From NCBI GenBank assembly GCA_045586925.1, contig JAZNBG010000026.1, forward strand, positions 45,484 to 109,483: a DNA stretch of 64,000 nucleotides, given 5' to 3'. The DNA is from SIG440 sp045586925. Lineage in GTDB: Bacteria; Bacillota; Clostridia; Monoglobales; Monoglobaceae. This document shows positions 1 through 8,103 of the stretch, piece after piece. Each line of letters begins with the position of its first letter. The stretch's first letter is position 1. Position numbers and translations under genes: made by a program. A model generated the notes under the pieces. It saw nothing but the letters and a program-made list of their open reading frames with translations. It was not told the DNA's origin and made no database searches.

Positions 1-1284
1 TCAGGCTTTCATATGCTCCAATTTGCCGACACAGATAAATACGAAAACTCCAATGGTATTGTTGATTGCTTTGATGATCCGCATGGTATTTCGCCGGAAG
101 AATTCAGAAAGTTTAATTCTGATTCAGTAATCTTGGCACGATTGCCAAAGCAGATTTTTTCCTGCGGAGAAAATGCTAAAATCCCGATACTGTTTTCGCA
201 GTATATGATTAATCCTCCTGAAACTGCTGTGTTTACATACAAATTGTACAATGCAGAAGGAAGAGTTTATTCCGAAGGCATGATGGAGAATATGAGCACG
301 ATAAAATCCGGACTTTATAAGATTTGCGGGTTGGATCTAGAGATGCCAATGGTGACGAAACCCCAGAAAATGATTTTGTCGTGTTCGTTAAAGTTTGTGG
401 ATGATACAATATGCGAAAATACTTGGGAATTGTGGGTGTTTCCGCAAGCTGACAAGCTATCTGTTGATGCGAATAATAATATGCAGGCTTCATACTTAAA
501 TCGTGTATGCAATTTTAATACGAATGCTAAACTTACCATAACCGATAAGCTGGACGACGATTTATTTGCTATGCTTGAGGATGGAAAAGATGTTCTTCTT
601 TTGTATCGTTCTGATTGGACAAGGCACTTGTTAAATAAGGAAATGAAACCACCCCAATATGCTTTTCGTGCCGTCTGGGAACGCTACAAAGGTGTTATTT
701 GGGATAGAGGAACCATTAATGGAGGTCCGGATAATAAAGAAATTTTAAATAAATATGGTTTTGTTACAGACGGACAAATAAATTTCCAGTACTATCCGTT
801 GATTGAAGATTGTGACAAAATTATTCTTGATGAATTTCCGGTTAAAGCGGATGTGCTTGTCGGTGGTTTGGATAAGTGCAGCAGAGACAGATTTGATCCG
901 CAAATATTTAAACTTCCTGAACTGATGTACGATCGCACAATGAGAAGATTTGGTTATGTATTTGCGTTGCGGGTTGGTAATGGACGCTTGATGGTTGCAG
1001 GGCTTAATTTTACTGGTGTGGATTATAATAATCCTGCATCTTGTGCAATGCTTAATACTCTGGTTAATTATTGTAATTCAGATGATTTTACGCCGAAATC
1101 ACATATAAGTGTAACTGAGTTGAAAGAATACTTAATTAAGAGCGCATCTTCGGGTCCGCAAAAGGAGAGAATGATGACTCAATATTGGCAACTGGATGCC
1201 GAACCGGTAGAATCTATGCAGTATTGGGAAGGTGCAGAGTGTTATCTGAGGGATAAGGACAGGAGCGATTTGTGTGAAAATTAA
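1..1284 (+). CDS. C-terminal part of a GH2-type glycoside hydrolase (5' end outside window)
   Basis: The reading frame is open to the first base of the window, so the gene starts upstream and only the last ~427 codons are seen. The first residues (HMLQFADTDKYENSNGIVD, then a GISPEEFRKF stretch) resemble the end of the TIM barrel of GH2-like enzymes, where a conserved LLQ..D motif is followed by a PEEF/RF segment. The rest looks like beta-sandwich and accessory domains. The catalytic residues lie outside the window, so the specificity (beta-galactosidase, uronidase or mannosidase type) cannot be told. It overlaps the next gene by 11 bp, so the two are translationally coupled. No membrane segment is visible in the part seen. 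Confidence 0.6.
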   Translation, partial: SGFHMLQFADTDKYENSNGIVDCFDDPHGISPEEFRKFNSDSVILARLPKQIFSCGENAKIPILFSQYMINPPETAVFTYKLYNAEGRVYSEGMMENMSTIKSGLYKICGLDLEMPMVTKPQKMILSCSLKFVDDTICENTWELWVFPQADKLSVDANNNMQASYLNRVCNFNTNAKLTITDKLDDDLFAMLEDGKDVLLLYRSDWTRHLLNKEMKPPQYAFRAVWERYKGVIWDRGTINGGPDNKEILNKYGFVTDGQINFQYYPLIEDCDKIILDEFPVKADVLVGGLDKCSRDRFDPQIFKLPELMYDRTMRRFGYVFALRVGNGRLMVAGLNFTGVDYNNPASCAMLNTLVNYCNSDDFTPKSHISVTELKEYLIKSASSGPQKERMMTQYWQLDAEPVESMQYWEGAECYLRDKDRSDLCEN

Positions 1285-2140
1285 GAAGATTGCCAAAATT
1301 ACAGGCGGTCAGGACGGCGCTATTTATAATAAATTTCTGTTTCGCTTTGCTGAGGATGGCGAGGCTTTTGTGTATGATTTAAGGGAACTGTATGATAATT
1401 GCACAGAAGTACATGAACTGACGGCAGTATCGTCGTTTTATTTAGATCGACGGAATATTTTAAATCCACACAGCAATTCGGTTTCATTTGGCAACCAGTT
1501 TTATTGTCAAGGAGACGAATTTCCGCTCCTTTATACCAACGTATACAATAATTATGCAGATAAGAAAAAAACACTTCCTGGGGTATGTTGTGTCTACAGA
1601 ATACAACGGGAGAACAATATTTTTTCTTCAACGCTGGTTCAGGTATTAGAGATAGGTTTTGTTGATAATGAATTCTATTGGAAATCTCCCGGAGGAGATG
1701 TAAGACCATATGGAAATTTTGTTGCTGACGCTGAAAATAGCAGATTGCACGTTTTTACCATGCGCGATGCATCTCATACTACTGAGTATTTTTCGTTTGA
1801 GCTTCCGGATTGCTTTTGTGGAAATGACAATGAAGTATATGGAGTAAAACATCTAATATTGGATATAAACGATATAAAAGAGCATTTTTCGTGTGAATAT
1901 CATCATTATATTCAGGGAGCTTGTTTTTATAAGAGAATGATTTATTCTCTTGAGGGATTTTCAGATGATGAAAGCAATCAACCCGTTTTGCGTATAATTG
2001 ATGTTGAAACAAAAAAACAAAAGTTTTATAAAAATTTAAGGGAACTTGGATTGAATGAAGAACCGGAATTTATAGATTTTGATGATGATGTATGCTATTA
2101 TGCGGATAATCCGGGTGATTTATATGTAATTGATTTTTAA
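1274..2140 (+). CDS. Uncharacterised protein, probable beta-propeller
   Basis: A 288-residue protein starting at GTG 1274. AGGAG at 1261-1265 lies 8 nt upstream, which decides this start. There is no signal peptide or membrane segment. The sequence is rich in aromatic and acidic residues, with repeated short beta-type stretches and a 'QGDEFPLLYTNVY'-like segment of the kind seen in poorly described propeller proteins near polysaccharide-utilisation genes. It overlaps the upstream GH2-type gene and is probably co-translated with it. I do not recognise a catalytic motif. The propeller assignment is inference from general appearance; the role is unknown. Confidence 0.5.
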   Translation: MKIKKIAKITGGQDGAIYNKFLFRFAEDGEAFVYDLRELYDNCTEVHELTAVSSFYLDRRNILNPHSNSVSFGNQFYCQGDEFPLLYTNVYNNYADKKKTLPGVCCVYRIQRENNIFSSTLVQVLEIGFVDNEFYWKSPGGDVRPYGNFVADAENSRLHVFTMRDASHTTEYFSFELPDCFCGNDNEVYGVKHLILDINDIKEHFSCEYHHYIQGACFYKRMIYSLEGFSDDESNQPVLRIIDVETKKQKFYKNLRELGLNEEPEFIDFDDDVCYYADNPGDLYVIDF

Positions 2141-2169
2141 TAATATTATACAAAAGGAGTTTAGGATAC

Positions 2170-2500
2170 GTGGAACATAAGTTTATAAATTATGCACATC
2201 GCGGAGCTGGTGAATATACGCCTGAAATTAGAGGACTTTTTAAGATTTTGTGGATTTCTTACCATGAATGTTAATGGTGATTTGCTTGCCACACTTAAAG
2301 AAGCGGGTATTGATGAACTTTGTCCTGAAGCAAAAATTCTTGATGCCACTAAGGTGAAAGAATGGCATAAGATGGGATTTAATGTGCGAGCATGGGGCGT
2401 TTTGGACAGAAATTTGATGGAAAAAGCATATTTAAGCGGAGTGGATGGCATGACAGTTAATTTCCCGGACAAATTGACGGAATTACTAAATAAGAAATAA
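2170..2500 (+). pseudogene. Remnant of a glycerophosphodiester phosphodiesterase (internal deletion plus frameshift)
   Basis: GTG at 2170 follows an AAGGAG site and reads as the start of a GDPD enzyme, with the hallmark AHRGAGEYTPE, but it hits a stop after about 34 codons. In another frame, roughly 2264-2500 reads as the end of the same family: a VKEWHKMGFNVRAWGV stretch followed by GVDGMTVNFPDKL, the usual Gly-Val-Asp-Gly-x-x-Thr-Asp/Asn-x-Pro terminus. About 130-150 residues between the two are missing, including the metal-binding Glu-x-Asp region, so no active enzyme can be made. The intact family releases alcohols such as ethanolamine or glycerol from glycerophosphodiesters. The next gene is an EutH-like carrier, which fits a former salvage pair. 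Confidence 0.75.
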
Positions 2501-2511
2501 GGTAGGATACA

Positions 2512-3579
2512 ATGAACTTTTTAAACATAGTTATTTTATGTTTTTCAGCATTTGCAGCGCTGGATTTGATTTTTGGAAATCGTTTCGGACTGGGAAAAGA
2601 ATTTAAAAAGGCGTTTATATTACTGGGGCCAATGTCTCTTTCGATGATAGGGATGATTGTAATATCTCCGTTGATAGCAGAGTGGATAAAGCCGTTTACT
2701 GAGTTTATAAGCGATAGTGTACATATTGATGGTTCCATTGTTCCTGCAAGTATTTTTGCGATTGATATGGGTGGTGCTCCGCTGTGCAAGGAACTAGCCC
2801 AAATTGATTCAATGGGATCATATAATGGCATAGTGGTTGCCTCTATGTTGGGATGCACTGTATCTTTTACAATTCCATTTGCATTGGGGGTTGTAAAACC
2901 ATCTCAGCATAAAGAACTTTCGGTTGGCATTTTATGCGGCATTGTCACAATACCAATTGGTTGCTTTGTTGCGGGTTTACTTTGTAATATTCCTTTGATA
3001 TCCTTGTTTTTATCACTCGTTCCGTTAATTATTCAGGCGGTAATTATTTCGGTTGGTTTAGTTCTGTTTCCGCAGATGTGCATCAGGATTTTTAAAGGAG
3101 TAGGTTTTGTAATTGAGACAATTATAATTATTGGTCTGTTTTTGGGAATTATCAACTTTTTGAGTGATAGAGAGTTGATTTCAGGTCTTGCGACGATTGA
3201 AGAAGGAGCGCTGGTGTGCATAAACTGTTCTGTTGTTTTATCGGGTACATTTCCGCTTATTTTTCTATTATCAAAGGTCCTTTCAAAACCATTAAACATA
3301 ATTGGAAATAAAGTAGGCTTGGATGAAACATCCGTACTTGGGATTGTGTCGTCTCTTGCATCAAGTACAACAACCTTTGCTATTATGGATAAGATGGAAT
3401 CCAAAGGGGTTATTATCAATTCGGCGTTTTCTGTATCGGGAGCATTTGTTTTTGGCGCACATCTTGCTTTTGCTATGGCATATAGTCCCGAATTTGTATT
3501 ACCTATGATAATTGGAAAACTTGTTGCGGGTATGCTGGCAATTGTACTTTCCTATCGGGTGTCCCTAAAGTTTAAATAA
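2512..3579 (+). CDS. eutH: EutH-like ethanolamine transporter
   Basis: A 355-residue, very hydrophobic protein with about ten membrane spans. Its features match the EutH family: FGLGKEFKKAFILLGPM near the start, the AIDMGGAPLCKEL segment, and SSLASSTTTFAIMDKM in the second half. EutH is an inner-membrane carrier that helps ethanolamine enter the cell at low concentration or low pH. No other eut gene (ammonia-lyase, microcompartment shell) is in the window, so this copy is an orphan. It follows a decayed GDPD gene by 11 bp and precedes uxaC by 25 bp. The transported substrate may differ from ethanolamine; family membership is much surer than substrate. Confidence 0.78.
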   Translation: MNFLNIVILCFSAFAALDLIFGNRFGLGKEFKKAFILLGPMSLSMIGMIVISPLIAEWIKPFTEFISDSVHIDGSIVPASIFAIDMGGAPLCKELAQIDSMGSYNGIVVASMLGCTVSFTIPFALGVVKPSQHKELSVGILCGIVTIPIGCFVAGLLCNIPLISLFLSLVPLIIQAVIISVGLVLFPQMCIRIFKGVGFVIETIIIIGLFLGIINFLSDRELISGLATIEEGALVCINCSVVLSGTFPLIFLLSKVLSKPLNIIGNKVGLDETSVLGIVSSLASSTTTFAIMDKMESKGVIINSAFSVSGAFVFGAHLAFAMAYSPEFVLPMIIGKLVAGMLAIVLSYRVSLKFK

Positions 3580-3604
3580 AACTAGTTTTAGGAGAAAATA
3601 TAAA

Positions 3605-4894
3605 ATGAATAGAAATATATTCGGAATTATAAACGACAACTTTTTACTTAAAAACGAAACTGCAGTAAAGCTATATCACGATTATGCAAAGGATATGCCG
3701 ATTATCGACTATCATTGTCACCTGTCACCGAAAATGATTGCAGAGGACTATCGCTTTAAAAATGCCTATGATTTGTTCCTTGGGGGCGACCACTACAAAT
3801 GGCGTCAGATGCGAACAATGGGTATTGATGAAGAATACATCACAGGCAATGCCGACGAATACGAAAAATGGCTTGGCTTTGCAAAAACAATGCCATATCT
3901 TATTGGCAACCCACTTTATCATTGGACAGCTTTGGAACTTAAAAGATATTTTGATATTGACGAGCCACTTAACGAGGACACGGCAAAGGAAATATGGGAT
4001 GCGGTAAACGAAAAATTGAAAGGTGATGACTTTTCTGCAAAGTCACTTATCCGCCGTTCAAATGTGGATATAATCTGCACAACAGACAATCCTTATGACA
4101 CACTTGAATATCACAAGCAGTTAAAGGACTTTGAAACAAAAGTATTACCTGCATTCAGACCTGATCTTTCGGATATAAAGAGTGATATAACCGAAAGAAT
4201 GGATTACTTCCATCAAAACGGATGTCGCCTTTCAGACCACGCAATAGACGAAATGAATGACGAGCTGATTGAAAAGCTGGTATTCTTAGGGGAAGAGTAT
4301 GCAAAACGTGGTTGGGTATGGCAACTCCATATTGGTGCAATGCGTAACAACAACACAAGAATGTTTAAAAAGCTTGGTGCAGATACCGGCTTTGACTCGG
4401 TAAACGATTTCCAGATTGCAGAAGGACTTTCAAAGCTGCTTGATAAACTTGACCAAAAGGATATGCTTCCTAAAACCATTCTTTATTGCCTTAACCCCAA
4501 GGATAACTATGTTCTTGGAACAATGCTGGGCAACTTCCAGAGAGGCCCTGCAAAGGGCAAAATTCAGTTTGGCTCAGGTTGGTGGTTCAACGACAACAAA
4601 GACGGAATGGAAACACAGATGCAGGCTCTTGCAAACCTCGGAACTCTTGGCACATTCGTTGGTATGCTTACGGATTCACGCAGCTTTGTGTCATATACAA
4701 GACACGAATATTTCCGAAGAATACTTTGCAACCTTCTTGGCAAATGGGTTGAAGAAGGTGAATATCCAAAAGAGTTTAAAGCATTAGAGAAGATTGTTAA
4801 AGGCATTTGCTATAACAATGCAAAAGAGTATTTTGGATTTAAGGAGGAGAAAGATTATGGTTATTTACGACAAATCAGACAGCATTCTTTCTAA
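3605..4894 (+). CDS. uxaC: Uronate isomerase (glucuronate/galacturonate isomerase), short form
   Basis: UxaC converts D-glucuronate to D-fructuronate and D-galacturonate to D-tagaturonate, the first cytoplasmic step in uronic-acid catabolism. Visible family marks are the metal-binding HCH motif (residues 37-39), TTDNPYDTLEYH, FRPD, LHIGAMRNNNTRMF, GSGWWFND and TDSRSFVSYTRHEYFRR. The start follows TTAGGAGAAAA. At 429 residues it is clearly shorter than the roughly 450-470 I expect. Residues between FRPD and the RMDYFHQNGC segment, and again after SDHAIDE, are missing in frame, while the listed motifs are kept. Its 3' end overlaps the next gene by 38 bp and contains that gene's ribosome-binding site. 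It is probably active but unusually compact. Confidence 0.92.
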   Translation: MNRNIFGIINDNFLLKNETAVKLYHDYAKDMPIIDYHCHLSPKMIAEDYRFKNAYDLFLGGDHYKWRQMRTMGIDEEYITGNADEYEKWLGFAKTMPYLIGNPLYHWTALELKRYFDIDEPLNEDTAKEIWDAVNEKLKGDDFSAKSLIRRSNVDIICTTDNPYDTLEYHKQLKDFETKVLPAFRPDLSDIKSDITERMDYFHQNGCRLSDHAIDEMNDELIEKLVFLGEEYAKRGWVWQLHIGAMRNNNTRMFKKLGADTGFDSVNDFQIAEGLSKLLDKLDQKDMLPKTILYCLNPKDNYVLGTMLGNFQRGPAKGKIQFGSGWWFNDNKDGMETQMQALANLGTLGTFVGMLTDSRSFVSYTRHEYFRRILCNLLGKWVEEGEYPKEFKALEKIVKGICYNNAKEYFGFKEEKDYGYLRQIRQHSF

Positions 4895-6440
4895 CATTGC
4901 TCGTATTGCGGAAGAAAGAATAGGTGGTAAAAGAGATATTACCCTGAAAATTGATTCATCGATGGATGAATACGAAGGAAGCATAAATAGCAATGTTGTT
5001 TCAGCAGGCTCGTATTCTCAGCTTCTTGACACTCTTGGGAGGGCATTAAGAAATCCGGAAATAAAAGAGGGGAAGTTTCGTTCTGTTAAGCGTCTTAGCG
5101 GTATGTATTTTGCCACTCATTTTAGAAATTATTTGCATGCAGCACCGTTGTCAGAGTTATTCGGGTATATAGATGATCTCGCACTTTGGGGGATGAATGT
5201 TTTAAGAATTTGGTTTGATCTTCATCATTACAAAAATATGGAGGAAGGCAAAGCGGATGCCGAGCGTTTCGCTGCAATTATGCGCTATGCTAAGTCCATT
5301 GGCCTCAAGACGGCAATGACGACATTATCAAACGAAGCCTTTAAGTGCAGCCCAGTTGCACTTCGTGCTGACTGGACATGCGGCCATGACGGATATAAGA
5401 ATGATTTGCGAGACCATTATCATGTAGAAATTTGCCCATCTGTACCGGGCGGAATTGAAAAAATCAAAGAATACCGTAGACAGATGTTAGAGGTTTTCAA
5501 GGACTTGGATATAGACTATATATGCATAGGACCATATGATGAGGGTGGCTGCACCTGTTCTGAATGTGCTCCGTGGGGTGCAAAGGGATATATAAAAACA
5601 ATTGAGGCGTTGCTTCCCCTATACAAAGAGTATTTTCCAAACGCAAAGTTTGCCGCAAGCTTCTGGCAATTTGGCAATTATCTTGATGACAATGTTGAAT
5701 ACAAAGGATTTTATAAGGCGATTGACGAGGGCAGACTGTCAGATATTACATACATAGAAGCTGAGCCTGAATACAACAGCTATATTTATGAAAGACCTTT
5801 GAAAAAGCTTATGTTTGGGTTTCCCGAAATAAGTATGTGGAGGGCAAATCCGTGGGGAGGCTACGGAGCTAATCCTATGCCGAAGCGCTTGGGTGATTCC
5901 TGGGAGAAGGATGGCGATAAGTTAGACGGCGGTTTCCCATATTGTGAGGGCCTTTACGAGGACATAAACAAGGTAATAATGCTAAGACTATACAGAGATA
6001 ATCAGTCTCCGGAAGAAACAATAAAGGAATATTTAACTTATGAGTTTGGTTTTTCGGGAGAAATCTTAGAAGAGCTTACAACAGCTGTATTTGATATGGA
6101 GGAAACATTGCCAAGGCAATATGATTGGCCATTTGATTGTCCGGGTGATGATGTGTACATCTATAGAAAGGAAAGAAATACACACCGCTATCCGATTGAA
6201 AAACCTGAAAAAGCTGAAAGTATAGAAAAAACCTTTAAAAAAGCGAATGCCTTGTTGCCTGAAAAAACACAAAATTCTGCAAAGTGGAAGATGCTTTATC
6301 TGAGAGCGTTAATTGACGGAGAGCTTGTTCGGAATGATTTTCGTCGTAATGATAAGATTATGGGATATTTTAATGAATTGGTTTATGTTTCTCATCTCGA
6401 AGAAGCCGGTTATGCAATAAAGCCCGATGTTTATAACTAA
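4857..6440 (+). CDS. Putative cytoplasmic TIM-barrel glycoside hydrolase (GH67/GH20-like architecture)
   Basis: I place the start at ATG 4857 because AAGGAGGAG lies 8-9 nt upstream. An earlier in-frame ATG at 4794 lies inside uxaC and has no such site. The 527-residue protein has a short N-terminal beta domain followed by a barrel beginning near RLSGMYFATHFRNYLH (about residue 79). A Cys-rich YDEGGCTCSECAPWG segment near residues 227-240 is typical of alpha-glucuronidase-like and related hexosaminidase-fold enzymes. An EAEPEYNSY segment could carry a catalytic acid. There is no signal peptide, so it acts on imported oligosaccharides. Its position between uxaC and a glucuronoyl esterase suggests a uronic-acid-releasing role, which is inference. 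Confidence 0.55.
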   Translation: MVIYDKSDSILSNIARIAEERIGGKRDITLKIDSSMDEYEGSINSNVVSAGSYSQLLDTLGRALRNPEIKEGKFRSVKRLSGMYFATHFRNYLHAAPLSELFGYIDDLALWGMNVLRIWFDLHHYKNMEEGKADAERFAAIMRYAKSIGLKTAMTTLSNEAFKCSPVALRADWTCGHDGYKNDLRDHYHVEICPSVPGGIEKIKEYRRQMLEVFKDLDIDYICIGPYDEGGCTCSECAPWGAKGYIKTIEALLPLYKEYFPNAKFAASFWQFGNYLDDNVEYKGFYKAIDEGRLSDITYIEAEPEYNSYIYERPLKKLMFGFPEISMWRANPWGGYGANPMPKRLGDSWEKDGDKLDGGFPYCEGLYEDINKVIMLRLYRDNQSPEETIKEYLTYEFGFSGEILEELTTAVFDMEETLPRQYDWPFDCPGDDVYIYRKERNTHRYPIEKPEKAESIEKTFKKANALLPEKTQNSAKWKMLYLRALIDGELVRNDFRRNDKIMGYFNELVYVSHLEEAGYAIKPDVYN

Positions 6441-6538
6441 TGTCTTCCGTCGGAATAGCGATATATCGCTATTCCACAACAGCAAATACTTTGCTGTCAT
6501 GAAAACTATTTCTCAAAATAGTTTTCGAAGACTACATT
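6439..6538. repeat. Cloverleaf-like cluster of three perfect hairpins inside an outer stem
   Basis: Immediately after the stop codon at 6440 there are three consecutive inverted repeats. They are a 24-bp perfect palindrome at 6452-6475, an 8-bp stem with 3-nt loop at 6479-6497 (ACAGCAAA/TTTGCTGT), and a 10-bp stem with 6-nt loop at 6501-6526 (GAAAACTATT/AATAGTTTTC). They are enclosed by GTCTTC at 6442-6447 and GAAGAC at 6527-6532. No tRNA-type conserved bases are present. It may be a non-coding repeat element or a processed intercistronic RNA structure. The remaining stretch to 6617 shows only the ribosome-binding site of the next gene. Confidence 0.6.
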
Positions 6539-6617
6539 ATGAATGATAATCGGTCAGCAAGGGTATTGGAGTATAAAACAATAGGGATAAATACTGAAAA
6601 TTAAGAGGGGATATTAA

Positions 6618-7661
6618 ATGCTTAACACAATGTTAAAAGAAAGAAATCTTCCTGTATTTAAAGCAAGGGAAGAGATGCTGGATATTTTAATGAAAGAAGA
6701 GTATGGATATTTGCCTCCCAACCCCGAAAGTGTAACTTATAATGTAACCGAGGACTACATTTCGAATTTTTGCGCCGGTAAAGCTATTTCCAGGAAGGTA
6801 GAAATAAGCTCACGAGTTTTGGGAAAAGATTTTACTTTTCCTTTATATGTAACTATTCCAAAGGCTGAAGGAAAACATCCTTTTTTCATTTGTATAAATT
6901 TCAGGGACAATGTTCCTGACCGCTATATTCCTGTTGAAGAAATTATTGATAACGGATTTGCAGTAATGTCTTTTTCCTATTTAGATATTACCAGTGATGA
7001 CGGAGATTTTATGAATGGTCTTGCGGGAATTCTTTATGAAGATGGTAAAAGAGGAGCAAGTGACGCAGGGAAAATTGCTATGTGGGCTTGGGGTGCACAG
7101 CGGAGTATGGACTATGCACAAACTTTAGATTGTCTTGATTTTGATTGCAGTATCGTTTGTGGGCATTCTCGACTTGGAAAAACTGCTCTTTTGGCTGCTG
7201 CTACAGATGCGAGATTTAAATATGCATTTTCAAATGATTCGGGATGTAGTGGAGCAGCAATATCCAGAGGGAATACAGGCGAAAGAATCGAGGACATTTG
7301 TAAAGCATTTCCGTATTGGTTCTGCGAGAATTACAAAAAATATACAAATAATGAAAGTGAAATGCCTTTTGATCAACATTATTTGGCGGCATCAATTGCG
7401 CCGAGATATGTATATATATCAAGTGCAAAAGAGGATGAATGGGCTGATCCTGATTCTGAAATGTTAACATGTGTTGCAATAAGTGAGGTTTATGAAAAAC
7501 ACGGCAAAAAAGGATTTATATGCGAAGACAGATTGCCGCAAGTTAATGATGAGTTCCATGAAGGGTGTGTCGGATATCATATGAGGGCAGGCCTGCATTA
7601 CTTTAGTCGTGAAGATTGGTTAAAAGTTATTAAATTTGTAAAAAAACATAGTGGAATTTAA
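6618..7661 (+). CDS. CE15-type glucuronoyl esterase
   Basis: A 347-residue alpha/beta hydrolase with the signature of bacterial carbohydrate esterase family 15. The nucleophile elbow GHSRLGK has Ser184. A segment runs through AFPYWFCENY and PFDQHYLAASIAPR to SSAKEDEWADP, and the catalytic His is probably His327 in GYHMRAGLHYF. CE15 enzymes cut esters between glucuronic (or methylglucuronic) acid carboxyl groups and alcohols, for example in lignin-carbohydrate links. Unlike most, it lacks a signal peptide, so it would act in the cytoplasm on imported fragments. GAGGGGA lies before the ATG. Its neighbours uxaC and the GH67-like protein support a glucuronate theme. Confidence 0.82.
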   Translation: MLNTMLKERNLPVFKAREEMLDILMKEEYGYLPPNPESVTYNVTEDYISNFCAGKAISRKVEISSRVLGKDFTFPLYVTIPKAEGKHPFFICINFRDNVPDRYIPVEEIIDNGFAVMSFSYLDITSDDGDFMNGLAGILYEDGKRGASDAGKIAMWAWGAQRSMDYAQTLDCLDFDCSIVCGHSRLGKTALLAAATDARFKYAFSNDSGCSGAAISRGNTGERIEDICKAFPYWFCENYKKYTNNESEMPFDQHYLAASIAPRYVYISSAKEDEWADPDSEMLTCVAISEVYEKHGKKGFICEDRLPQVNDEFHEGCVGYHMRAGLHYFSREDWLKVIKFVKKHSGI

Positions 7662-7939
7662 GCTGTAAAGCCTCGATAAAGCAAAAATTGATTTAGTGTT
7701 TATTTATCAAATTTTCCTGTTGAATGTTATTTCAAAAAAACATCCCCACATCTGACAGGGAATGCGATAATATAAATAAATGACATCGGGGTAATGACAC
7801 AAATCACGTTCTACCGATATAGTATTCGGCGACTGTATTGGGCAAAGGCACCTGTTTATTGCCTGGTGTGAAGTGAACTAATTTGTGCAGGTAACACACA
7901 AAAGCACACGAAGGTAAGGTAATGGTGCTAAACGACATG
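7662..7939. other. Gene-poor spacer; only a doubtful 44-codon minus-strand ORF
   Basis: Between the esterase stop and the terminator at 7940 I see no convincing gene. A minus-strand ATG at 7938 opens a 44-codon frame to a stop at 7804 (start MSFSTITLPSCAF), but it has no recognised domain and no clear ribosome-binding site. Other minus-strand frames here are also partly open, as happens in decayed mobile-element DNA. No transposase motif is present. Confidence 0.3.
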
Positions 7940-7977
7940 CTGACATCGTTTTTCTGGCGGTGTCAGTTTTGTTTTTA
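7940..7977 (+). terminator. Intrinsic terminator after the esterase operon
   Basis: CTGACA (7940-7945) pairs with TGTCAG (7961-7966), with an extra CG/CG pair inside. It is followed by TTTTGTTTTT, a classic U-rich tail on the plus strand. Confidence 0.65.
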
Positions 7978-8008
7978 GTTATATTTCTTTGTTGCTGTAA
8001 AATTGTAA

Positions 8009-8046
8009 GAGCCGCAAACGTTTGATTTATCAAGCGTTTGCGGCTC
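8009..8046 (-). terminator. Strong hairpin, probable terminator of the ceramidase-like gene
   Basis: GAGCCGCAAACG (8009-8020) and CGTTTGCGGCTC (8035-8046) form a 12-bp perfect stem, 58 bp beyond the minus-strand stop at 8104. The tail on the minus strand is only moderately U-rich (TTACAATTTT). Confidence 0.6.
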
Positions 8047-8103
8047 AATAATAGTTGCGGGTGGATGTTTCTTATATATTGTTGCTCTGCTTTAAAAAAC
8101 GAC

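Noticed and set aside
4794..4856. Longer start for the GH67-like protein
   Set aside because: The upstream ATG lies deep inside uxaC without a ribosome-binding site, while AAGGAGGAG is correctly placed before 4857.
6439..6538. tRNA or tRNA-like gene
   Set aside because: It has the outline of a cloverleaf but none of the conserved D-loop, anticodon-loop or T-loop bases, and the arms are too long.
7662..8008. Remnant of a conjugative or transposable element
   Set aside because: Several short frames are open and the sequence looks unlike its neighbours, but no transposase, relaxase or integrase motif can be read.
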